From positions 1 to 15,852 of the forward strand of contig CAUBGU010000032.1 of NCBI GenBank assembly GCA_958435545.1: DNA of 15,852 nt, written 5' to 3'. Below are positions 7,815 to 15,095 of the stretch, one piece after another (within the stretch, counting starts at the first letter, position 1; every line of letters starts with the position of its first letter). Position numbers and translations under genes: made by a program. The stretch comes from an uncultured Collinsella sp. (GTDB lineage Bacteria > Actinomycetota > Coriobacteriia > Coriobacteriales > Coriobacteriaceae). Below the pieces are notes generated by a model that saw only the letters and a list, made by a program, of their open reading frames with translations, was not told where the DNA came from and ran no database searches.

Positions 7815-7971
7815 CAAAAGTATGGCGGATTACGGGGCTGGACCTATATTACTTGACCATGGGTAAAATCGCGAAATTAAAACCGCAGGTAGACGGCTTA
7901 TCAAAAATCGAAAACTGCCGGTATGGATGGGGGTCTCCGAATCGGCCCCGTAATCCGGCATAGTTTTGAAA
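7812..7971. repeat. 160-bp hairpin element with conserved core, copy 2
   Basis: Arms of 27 bp (7812-7838 and 7945-7971; innermost part GGATTACGGGGC) pair with two mismatches. The 29-bp core lies at 7871-7899, in the same orientation and at the same offset (59) as in the copy at 6362-6521, and the total length is again 160. The arm sequences of the two copies are unrelated, whereas the interior from about offset 29 is clearly related. Together with the flanking repeats this accounts for most of the 470-bp gene-free stretch 7656-8125; the remainder of that stretch shows nothing recognisable. Confidence 0.85.
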
Positions 7972-8013
7972 TGGCACTAAAGTAGGCACAAGCTGAATAC
8001 CGATTCCAAGGAT

Positions 8014-8080
8014 AGTTGCGGTGGAATAGTTCCTGGATGCCGGGGTTTTGGCGGAAATCAGGAACTATTTCACCGCAATT
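8014..8080. repeat. Inverted-repeat element, family 'GTTGCGGTG', copy 2
   Basis: Arms of 20 bp (8016-8035 and 8059-8078) pair fully, with one G-T wobble, around a 23-base loop. The outer 14 bp (TTGCGGTGAAATAG on the complement of the right arm) match the copy at 6234-6298; the inner pairs (TTCCTG/CAGGAA) differ from it but still pair. Confidence 0.75.
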
Positions 8081-8103
8081 GAGGAGGGTGGGGTGGATGG
8101 CGG

Positions 8104-8138
8104 GGTAGCTAAAAGAGCTCCGTCCCTAATTGGCTACT
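8104..8138 (-). terminator. Terminator-like hairpin repeat, copy 3, overlapping the end of the DUF1667 gene
   Basis: The minus strand reads AGTAGCCAATTAGGGACGG, then AGCTCTTTT and AGCTAC. GTAGC pairs with GCTAC, with TTTT inside the distal part. It aligns without gaps to 6304-6338 (29 of 35), with a compensatory C-G to T-A change. The stop codon and the last few codons of the DUF1667 gene lie within or directly beside this repeat, so it is placed to end transcription of the three-gene operon. Confidence 0.55.
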
Positions 8139-8536
8139 TGGGCTCGGTCGATGTCCATGCTGGCGATTAGGTTGATGTTGGTGTTTAGGAGGTTCTCTAG
8201 CACGACGTCGCCCATGCGGATGGGGGCGTTGACGACTAGGCCGCGGATGAAGTTCATGGCTTGGGCGTGGAGTGCTAGCGGGATGGCCTCAGCCGTGCGC
8301 ACAGGCAGCAGCGCCTCGTCGCCGCCGGATATGGCCACGGTGGTGGTGAGTACGCGCATGGGGCAGGTGAGCTCCTGATGTGCGAATTTATCGCCGCGCG
8401 GGCAGCTGTTGCCGGTTACGGAGCGCACTTCTACCACGGCGCCATTAGCGTCGCGCTCGACTTCTACGGTCAGGAGGCATTCGGATGGGCAGGTCGTGCA
8501 GTTGAACTGCAGCGTTTCGATCGCGTTATTGCTCAT
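8126..8536 (-). CDS. DUF1667 family four-cysteine protein, redox cassette partner
   Basis: A 136-residue protein with four N-terminal cysteines in CTTCPSEC (C13, C16, C20) and GNSCPRG (C45), the hallmark of DUF1667 (COG3862), likely a metal or iron-sulfur binding site. The rest matches the family pattern: CPMRVLTTTV, LPVRTAEAIP, and APIRMGDVVLENLLNTNINLIAS. The start ATG 8536 lies three bases after the stop of the preceding FAD oxidoreductase gene, so it is the third gene of the operon. In many anaerobes this family is found next to a GlpA-like dehydrogenase and an FAD/NAD oxidoreductase, as here, which suggests an electron-transfer subunit; its biochemistry is not established. The final residues QVAN and the stop coincide with a dispersed hairpin repeat, so the C-terminus may have been reshaped by it. 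Confidence 0.9.
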   Translation of the reverse strand: MSNNAIETLQFNCTTCPSECLLTVEVERDANGAVVEVRSVTGNSCPRGDKFAHQELTCPMRVLTTTVAISGGDEALLPVRTAEAIPLALHAQAMNFIRGLVVNAPIRMGDVVLENLLNTNINLIASMDIDRAQVAN

Positions 8537-8539
8537 AGT

Positions 8540-9886
8540 CTATGCCTTCTCGACGGGATCGACGGACAGGACAATTTCGCTAGCACCAAGGTCGAGTGCG
8601 CGCTGAATCACCTTTGCTGGCAGCGGGAAGCTTTCCATTACGCTCGGCTTAAACGCGCGGACCTTGCCGGCGAACAGTTCCTCGCCGTCGGCTAAGACCC
8701 TCACGCGGGCGGCGTCGACGGGTCGGCGCACGTGGAAGTTGAGCTTGGTGAGCGCCGCAGCCGCAATGCGCCCCGGCAGCGCGTATCCCGCAATGCCGGC
8801 AGGGGAGACGGTGAGCTCGCAGTCCGGAACGGCGCCTGCGCCGGTCCCCAGCGCGTACGCCGCTGCAACTGCGCCAGCTCTCTCGGACTCACACGTCACG
8901 TTGTCGGCCAGGTCGTGCACGTGCAGCACGTTGCCGCAGGCAAAGATGCCCGGCACGCCCGTCTGCAGACTCTGATCCACCACGGCGCCGCGCGTGCGTG
9001 GGTCAAGCTCCACGCCTGCGGCAACCGAAAGCTCGTTCTCGGGAATCAAGCCCACCGAAAGCAGCAGCGTGTCGCACGGAACAATGCGCTCGGTCCCCGG
9101 AATGGGCGCCAGGCAGTCGTCTACTTGGCTCACCTCGACGGCTTCCACGCGGTCGTGCCCGATCACGCGCGTGACTGTGGTAGACAGATGCAGCGGAATG
9201 CCAAAGTCGTCCAGGCAGTTCTTGACGTTGCGGCGCAGACCGTTGGCGTACGGCATGAGCTCGTACACGCCCTCGACCGAAATCCCCTCGAGCGTGCAGC
9301 GACGTGCCATGATCAGCCCGATATCGCCCGAACCCAAAATGACGGCGCGCGAGCCGGGTTTGAGGTTCTCGATATTGATGTATCGCTGCGCCAGACCCGC
9401 CGTAAACACGCCGGCGGGTCGGCTGCCGGGGATTTTGATCTCGCCGCGCGTGCGCTCGCGGCAACCCATGGCAAGGACGACTGCGCGTCCGGTGAGCTGC
9501 AACATGCCGGCAGGGCTCATGAGCGTGACGGTATGGACCGCGGTGTCTTCCGTAGGCTCGCCTGAATCAATCCCAATCACCATGCTGTCCAGGAACAGCG
9601 CAATGTCGGTTGCGTGCACCTGGTCGATAAAGCGCTGCGCGTACTCGGGACCGGTGAGCTCCTGTTTAAAGTGCGACAGGCCAAAGCCGGGGTGGATGCA
9701 CTGGCGGAGGATGCCGCCCAGGTGCTGCTCGCGCTCCACGATGGCCACGCGTGCGCCTGTCTTATGCGCGGCCAGCGCGGCCGCCATGCCGGCAGGTCCG
9801 CCGCCGATAACGACCACGTCGAAGGCTTGCGTTTGTACGGCTTCGACGACGCTGCAATCATTAGCGCTCGATGTGAATTCCGCCAT
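8540..9886 (-). CDS. FAD/NAD(P)-dependent pyridine-nucleotide oxidoreductase (COG0446 type)
   Basis: A 448-residue flavoprotein with two Rossmann nucleotide-binding sites: GGGPAG (28-33) for FAD and GSGDIG (185-190) for NAD(P). Family-typical segments include LGGILRQCIHPGFGL (56-70, with C63), MGCRERTRGEIKIPG (140-154), RPAGVFTAG and, near the C-terminal third, FACGNVLHVHDLADNV, which forms the second part of the FAD site. Start ATG 9886 comes one base after the stop of the upstream dehydrogenase gene; the first 20 residues are a non-conserved extension. By context it would pass electrons between the GlpA/LhgO-like dehydrogenase and NAD(H), with the DUF1667 protein as third component. It resembles the second gene of the cassettes often annotated as anaerobic glycerol-3-phosphate dehydrogenase in Clostridia. 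Substrate is not determinable here. Confidence 0.9.
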   Translation of the reverse strand: MAEFTSSANDCSVVEAVQTQAFDVVVIGGGPAGMAAALAAHKTGARVAIVEREQHLGGILRQCIHPGFGLSHFKQELTGPEYAQRFIDQVHATDIALFLDSMVIGIDSGEPTEDTAVHTVTLMSPAGMLQLTGRAVVLAMGCRERTRGEIKIPGSRPAGVFTAGLAQRYINIENLKPGSRAVILGSGDIGLIMARRCTLEGISVEGVYELMPYANGLRRNVKNCLDDFGIPLHLSTTVTRVIGHDRVEAVEVSQVDDCLAPIPGTERIVPCDTLLLSVGLIPENELSVAAGVELDPRTRGAVVDQSLQTGVPGIFACGNVLHVHDLADNVTCESERAGAVAAAYALGTGAGAVPDCELTVSPAGIAGYALPGRIAAAALTKLNFHVRRPVDAARVRVLADGEELFAGKVRAFKPSVMESFPLPAKVIQRALDLGASEIVLSVDPVEKA

Positions 9887-9887
9887 C

Positions 9888-11342
9888 CTAGCGTACCCCC
9901 TTCAGCGGTCCCTGGACCAGCCAAGAGCCGGCATCCTCCAACAGCACCTCGCTGGGGTCGCAGCCCAGCTCGCGGGCAAGAATTGCCACCACACGGCTCT
10001 GGCAAAAGCCACTTTGGCAGCGGCCCATGCCCGCGCGGCAGCGGCGTTTGACGCCCTCGACCGAAATCGCGCCCGGGTGGCGTCGGATTGCGGCCACAAT
10101 CTCGGCCTCGGGCACCGTCTCGCAGCGGCAGACAATCTGTCCCCACGCGGGGTTGGACTTGATTAGCTCCTCCTTGCGCGCCAGCGGTGCGCGGTCAAAG
10201 TCGTCCGGCGCACGGCGAATCGGGTTCCAGTCCGCCCGCTCGTGCAGTTCCACGCCCGCCTCGCGCATCACGTGCTCCATGCGCTCGGCAATGGCCGGCG
10301 CGCTTGCTACTCCCGGCGACTGAATGCCCGCCGCCTGGAACAGCCCCGGCACCACGGCCGACTGTCCAATAAAGAAGTCGTTCGTTCCCCGAATGACCGG
10401 ACGCCCGCCGGCAAATGCGCGCACCACGCGGCGCGTATCCAGATCGGGCACCAGCTTGCGCGCGCCGGTCAGCAGCGCGTTTACATCGCTCGCATAGGTT
10501 TGCGTGTCGCCCGGCTCGCGCACGGCAGCCGTGGCGGTGATCACGGTGTTGCCGTGCACGGTACCCGTCACGATAACGCCTTTCGACACCGGCGTCGGCA
10601 CGGGGTAGAGCGGCATGAGCGTGCGCGGCTCCTTGTCCAGCACCACGATGTTGCCCTGACGCCAAACCATCTGGAACTCCTCGGCGCCCGCCATATGCGA
10701 GATGTCCGCGGCGCCGTTGCCCGCGGCATTGATCAGGTAGCGGCAGCGCACATCGCCGACGGGCGTCGCCAGCGTAAAGCGCGCGTCGTCGCCCGAGCCC
10801 GCGACTTCAATTGCTTCCACCGACGCGGACCGCATTAACGTCACCCCGTTGGCCACGGCGTTCTCCAGCGCGGCGATGGCAACCTCAAACGGGTCGACAA
10901 ACCCAGTCGAGGGGCACCATAACGCGCACGTTGCATCGGCACTCGCGCGCGGCTCCAGCTCGCGGATGCGGTCGGGTCCGACGATTGACAGCTCGGGCAC
11001 GCCGTTGGCAAGGCCGTTGCGCCGCAGCTTTTCCAAGTGTGCGCGGTCCTCGTCGTTAAAGCCCAGCACCATCGATCCGGTGCGGCGGAACAGAAAGCCC
11101 AGCTCCTGGGCCCACGTGCCGTAAAGCTCGCAACCTCGGGCATTGATCTGTGCCTTGACCGTGCCCGGTGCCGGATCGTAACCGGCGTGCACCAGGCCGC
11201 CATTGGCCTTCGATGCGCCCAGCGCAATATCATTAGCCGCCTCGACCACGCAAATGGACAGGTCAAATCTCGCGAGCTGACGCGCGATGGCGCATCCGGT
11301 GATGCCCGCGCCGACAATCGCGATATCAAACGTTTCTGTCAC
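9888..11342 (-). CDS. GlpA/LhgO-like FAD-dependent dehydrogenase with C-terminal BFD-like [2Fe-2S] domain
   Basis: First gene of the three-gene operon, 484 residues. The N-terminus has the FAD-binding GAGITG (11-16) of the DAO fold and continues with ASKANGGLVHAGYD, typical of the glycerol-3-phosphate dehydrogenase / L-2-hydroxyglutarate oxidase superfamily (COG0579). The C-terminal domain carries CRCE (C405, C407) and the motif CRAGMGRCQSGFC (C435, C442, C447); C405, C407, C442 and C447 are the likely ligands of a BFD-like 2Fe-2S cluster and C435 is extra. The start is GTG 11342, with GGGAGG four bases upstream on the minus strand; no upstream ATG fits. It probably oxidises glycerol-3-phosphate or an alpha-hydroxy acid and hands electrons to the next flavoprotein. 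No glycerol kinase or facilitator gene is in the window, so the glycerol assignment is not supported by context alone. Confidence 0.88.
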   Translation of the reverse strand: MTETFDIAIVGAGITGCAIARQLARFDLSICVVEAANDIALGASKANGGLVHAGYDPAPGTVKAQINARGCELYGTWAQELGFLFRRTGSMVLGFNDEDRAHLEKLRRNGLANGVPELSIVGPDRIRELEPRASADATCALWCPSTGFVDPFEVAIAALENAVANGVTLMRSASVEAIEVAGSGDDARFTLATPVGDVRCRYLINAAGNGAADISHMAGAEEFQMVWRQGNIVVLDKEPRTLMPLYPVPTPVSKGVIVTGTVHGNTVITATAAVREPGDTQTYASDVNALLTGARKLVPDLDTRRVVRAFAGGRPVIRGTNDFFIGQSAVVPGLFQAAGIQSPGVASAPAIAERMEHVMREAGVELHERADWNPIRRAPDDFDRAPLARKEELIKSNPAWGQIVCRCETVPEAEIVAAIRRHPGAISVEGVKRRCRAGMGRCQSGFCQSRVVAILARELGCDPSEVLLEDAGSWLVQGPLKGVR

Positions 11343-11359
11343 AGTGCCTCCCAGACGAG

Positions 11360-11374
11360 TTGACAGGCCGTCAA
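11360..11374. promoter_or_regulatory. Short palindrome near the start of the redox operon (possible operator)
   Basis: TTGACAGGCCGTCAA has perfect 5-bp arms (TTGAC/GTCAA) and lies 18 bases upstream of the GTG start of the dehydrogenase gene, where a repressor could act. The arms are short and chance is a real alternative. No convincing -35/-10 pair was found for the operon. Confidence 0.25.
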
Positions 11375-11479
11375 TAAGACTATCCTACGGTCTGCATACC
11401 TCCAGCGCAGCGGCAATGCGGCGAACAGCCCCGCAACACCCGCCAACGGCAGGCGAGGGAGACTCAGGACCATCGGTCA

Positions 11480-11649
11480 CCTCGTCTGCCGACAACTATG
11501 GCAACCGTTCGTCTCGATCTGTAACAGTTAGACGAGGATTTGGGTTCCAGATGTTACAGATTGAGACGTTAGTCTGGCGGGTCCTCCGTTTGTCTCAATT
11601 CATAACATCTGGACCTGGATTCCGCTCCCACCTGTTACAGATTGAGATG
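11480..11649. repeat. Four-copy 17-bp repeat array in alternating orientation, upstream of the redox operon
   Basis: The unit TGTTACAGATTGAGACG occurs at 11552-11568 (plus) and 11633-11649 (plus, one change) and inverted at 11510-11526 (one change) and 11591-11607 (four changes). Centres are 42, 39 and 42 bp apart, close to four helical turns each. Three copies lie within short inverted arms of their own: CCTCGTCT/AGACGAGG (11480-11487, 11530-11537) around the first, CCAGA/TCTGG around the second and GGTCC/GGACC around the third. The array occupies the middle of the 406-bp divergent region between the dehydrogenase gene and the zinc-ribbon gene; 11375-11479 shows nothing recognisable. It could be a set of regulator binding sites or a dispersed hairpin repeat. 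Confidence 0.75.
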
Positions 11650-11748
11650 TTTGTGTCCGCGCCAGCCCCGCCCCTAGCCGTGGTCCCATATAAACAAACC
11701 CCGTGGTAAACTTGACCGGACTGTTAATATTCCGAAAGGTACACCCCA

Positions 11749-12180
11749 ATGTCCAAGTACATCTCCGAGCTCATGTCGCCGCAGCTTATGGGCGTCGTCT
11801 ATGCCTTCGTTGGCTTCATCATCGCCCTGTATGTGCTGTCGGTCGTCTATGTGTTCATCGACGCTCGCCGCCGCGGCGCCAGCGCCTACGTGGCATGGGG
11901 CATCATCGCCCTCATCCCGTTTGTGGGCCTCATCGCCTACCTGGTCTTGCGCCCGCACTCCTACGCGTCCGACCGCGAGGAGCAGGAGCTGGACATGGCC
12001 CTGCGCGAGCGCCAGCTTGCCCAGTACGGCACCTGCCCGCAGTGCGGCGCGCCCATCGAGAAGGACTTTGTGGTCTGCCCAGTGTGCGATACCCAGGTTC
12101 GCAACGTCTGCCCCAGCTGCCATCGCCCGCTCGATGCGCACTGGAAGGTTTGCCCCTACTGCCGAACTCGCATCCAGTAA
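11749..12180 (+). CDS. Small membrane protein with PLDc_N-like segment and double zinc ribbon
   Basis: A 143-residue protein of unknown role. Two transmembrane helices are evident (about 13-37 and 47-67); the short loop DARRRGASAYVAWG and the second helix ending LIPFVGLIAYLVLRP resemble the phospholipase-D-nuclease N-terminal (PLDc_N) membrane domain. A charged linker (REEQELDMALRERQL) leads to two zinc ribbons of CxxC pairs: C96/C99 with C110/C113 and C121/C124 with C135/C138, all eight cysteines intact (DZANK-like). Start ATG 11749 has GAAAGG nine bases upstream. It is a single-gene unit, divergent from the redox operon. The ribbons would face the cytoplasm if both termini are inside. Function is not known; similar proteins are common in Actinobacteria and no catalytic residues are seen. 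Confidence 0.85.
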   Translation: MSKYISELMSPQLMGVVYAFVGFIIALYVLSVVYVFIDARRRGASAYVAWGIIALIPFVGLIAYLVLRPHSYASDREEQELDMALRERQLAQYGTCPQCGAPIEKDFVVCPVCDTQVRNVCPSCHRPLDAHWKVCPYCRTRIQ

Positions 12181-12276
12181 CGCATCCATCGCCGGGCTGG
12201 CCGCAAGCCACGGGCACGCCGCAAGCCACGCGCGCACCAAACCCCGCCCCACACGATGAAGCATGCGTAGAAAATC

Positions 12277-12305
12277 GCCCGCCGTGCCATTAAGGTGCGG
12301 CGGGC
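12277..12305. terminator. Hairpin between the zinc-ribbon gene and thrS
   Basis: GCCCGCCGTGCC (12277-12288) pairs over 12 bp (two G-T wobbles) with 12294-12305 around the loop ATTAA. It is preceded by an A-run but followed by few Ts, so it is a moderate terminator on the plus strand. The stretch before it (12181-12276) has only a 13-bp direct repeat GCCGCAAGCCACG at 12200-12212 and 12218-12230. Confidence 0.5.
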
Positions 12306-12307
12306 GC

Positions 12308-12335
12308 TTGTATACCAAGGCAACCTGCCTATAAT
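12308..12335 (+). promoter_or_regulatory. Probable thrS promoter
   Basis: TTGTAT (12308-12313) and a consensus TATAAT (12330-12335) are separated by 16 bp, placing transcription start near 12342. The resulting leader of about 63 bases is too short for a T-box, and no T-box motif is present. The -35 box overlaps nothing but begins just after the preceding hairpin. Confidence 0.65.
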
Positions 12336-12404
12336 GATGCAAGTTAAAACGCCGAGCGCATCGCACGCACTTGCATCAGGCATCCGAGAGGAGAAAATAT
12401 ACCC

Positions 12405-14168
<1,764 letters not shown>

Positions 14169-14191
14169 CACAAACAACACAAGAATTTACA

Positions 14192-14226
14192 AAGGCGATC
14201 GTCCTCGCGGGCGGTCGCCTTTTTTG
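14192..14226 (+). terminator. thrS terminator 1
   Basis: AAGGCGATCG (14192-14201) pairs with 14212-14221 (one wobble), loop of 10 bases, followed by a run of Ts to 14225. It starts 23 bases after the thrS stop. Confidence 0.92.
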
Positions 14227-14239
14227 TTGTCTATAGAAG

Positions 14240-14267
14240 AAAAGCCGCTGGTTAGAGCGGCTTTTTT
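14240..14267 (+). terminator. thrS terminator 2
   Basis: AAAAGCCGCT (14240-14249) pairs perfectly with 14256-14265, loop GGTTAG, with TTTTTT at 14262-14267. It backs up the first terminator and, with its A-run on the left, can also work on the minus strand. It isolates thrS from the polysaccharide locus. Confidence 0.9.
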
Positions 14268-14281
14268 GTTGTGCAAAAAGC

Positions 14282-14401
14282 TACAGGTTTTTGTAGAGGG
14301 GTATGGAGATGCACCCATTCGCGGCGCATTTTGTGCAATCTGGGAAAACGCGAGCAGTTTACTCGTATAATGAGCAACGTCGAAAGATACAAAAACCTGT
14401 A
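14282..14401. promoter_or_regulatory. Pair of identical inverted 14-bp sites bracketing a TATAAT
   Basis: TACAGGTTTTTGTA at 14282-14295 recurs perfectly inverted at 14388-14401; the flanking GCAAAA..G is also shared. Each site is itself a partial palindrome (TACA/TGTA). Centres are 106 bp apart, near ten helical turns. Between them lies TATAAT (14366-14371), the likely -10 box of the polysaccharide locus, without a good -35, so the sites would sit near -90 and +16. The layout suits a repressor or activator acting through a DNA loop. Confidence 0.55.
14366..14371 (+). promoter_or_regulatory. Probable -10 box of the NusG-paralogue / sugar-transferase locus
   Basis: Consensus TATAAT, 122 bases before the start codon at 14493. 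No TTGACA-like -35 is present at 16-18 bp spacing and there is no extended TG, which suggests that the promoter is weak or needs an activator. Start of transcription would be near 14378. Confidence 0.5.
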
Positions 14402-14411
14402 CTTTTGCGAC
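14379..14411 (+). promoter_or_regulatory. Hairpin at the 5' end of the leader transcript
   Basis: GTCG, AAAG and TACA (14379-14391, one bulged A) pair with TGTA, CTTT and CGAC (14398-14411, two bulged bases) around the loop AAAACC. It begins right at the inferred transcription start. It may stabilise the RNA 5' end or be a recognition hairpin for the antiterminator encoded downstream. Confidence 0.45.
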
Positions 14412-14440
14412 TGCGCCTAGCTGCGAGCGAGAAGCCTGTT

Positions 14441-14487
14441 CTTAACGCCCCTGCATCCGCGTGCGTCGCGGAGCAAGTTAAGGGGGC
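14441..14487 (+). promoter_or_regulatory. Leader structure overlapping the ribosome site of the NusG paralogue
   Basis: Two exclusive pairings are possible. CTTAAC (14441-14446) can pair with GTTAAG (14477-14482), enclosing TGC/GCA and the stem TCCGCG/CGCGGA (14456-14472). Alternatively GCCCCT (14447-14452) pairs with AGGGG(G)C (14481-14487). The second sequesters the Shine-Dalgarno AGGGGG (14481-14486), which is 6 bases from the ATG. This could give translational control of the antiterminator. Confidence 0.4.
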
Positions 14488-14492
14488 GAGAG

Positions 14493-15083
14493 ATGGAACA
14501 GACAATGCGGCGCCAAGAGCAGCTGCCCGGCGCCTTTAGTGGCGCTACTACCAACAGCCAGCATGGCCGCGTCCACTGGTATCTGGTCCACACCCCCAAC
14601 GGTAAAGAGCGCGAGACCTGCGAAAAGGTCCGCCGCATTATCCCGCACGAGCTGATGCAGGACGCTTTTGTGATGCAAAAGGAGTTCTGGTTTAAGCGGG
14701 ACGGCGCCTGGTCGCTCCAAACCAAACCCATGTACAAGGAATACTTCTTCGTCGCCACGCGCGATGCCGCCCTGCTCGACAAGGCTTTGGCCCAGTTGAG
14801 TTTTGGCTGCCGCATTGCCGGCAGCAGGGAGCGGGCCTATGCGCCCATGCCGGACGATGCGCAGGACTGGTACCGCAGCGTGCTTGACGACGACGGCGTG
14901 GTTCGCAACAGCGTGGCCCGCATAGAAGACGGCGTGCTGCATATAGAGCAAGGGCCCTTGGTGGGGCAAGAGGCCCGAGTAAAGAAGATCGACCGTCATA
15001 AGCGCTGGTGCCTGGTGGACGTAGGCGAAGGCGACTCCGCATTTAGGGAGCTGCTTCCGTTGGACGTGCCCAGTAAGACGTAA
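14493..15083 (+). CDS. NusG-paralogue transcription antitermination factor (LoaP/RfaH-like)
   Basis: A 196-residue protein. After a variable N-terminus, the NGN domain starts at HWYLVHTPNGKERETCEKV (about 28-46) and runs through MYKEYFFVATRD, equivalent to the NusG segment PGYVFV. The C-terminal part contains GPLVGQEARVKKIDRHKRWCLVDV, a KOW motif. NusG paralogues of this kind (RfaH, UpxY, LoaP) bind RNA polymerase and prevent early termination in long operons; LoaP acts on polysaccharide and antibiotic clusters in Firmicutes and Actinobacteria. Here the next gene, 12 bases on, is a polysaccharide sugar transferase, so it most likely serves its own operon. The start at 14493 has AGGGGG 6 bases upstream. 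It is not the housekeeping NusG, since no secE or ribosomal-protein genes are nearby and the insert between the two domains is divergent. Confidence 0.88.
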   Translation: MEQTMRRQEQLPGAFSGATTNSQHGRVHWYLVHTPNGKERETCEKVRRIIPHELMQDAFVMQKEFWFKRDGAWSLQTKPMYKEYFFVATRDAALLDKALAQLSFGCRIAGSRERAYAPMPDDAQDWYRSVLDDDGVVRNSVARIEDGVLHIEQGPLVGQEARVKKIDRHKRWCLVDVGEGDSAFRELLPLDVPSKT

Positions 15084-15095
15084 AGAGACGTCGCA

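Noticed and set aside
7721..7963. 80-codon plus-strand frame upstream of the peptidase gene
   Set aside because: Runs across the tandem repeat and the 160-bp element; composition reflects the repeats.
11480..11649. CRISPR array
   Set aside because: Units of 17 bp alternate in orientation and are imperfect; CRISPR repeats are direct, longer and have unique spacers of constant length. No cas genes nearby.
11702..11730. Promoter for the zinc-ribbon gene (TAAACT or TAATAT boxes)
   Set aside because: No -35 at suitable spacing; TTGACC at 11712 has no matching -10 downstream. Not strong enough to list.
12336..12404. T-box or other riboswitch for thrS
   Set aside because: Leader of about 63 bases from the TATAAT is too short and lacks the T-box motif.
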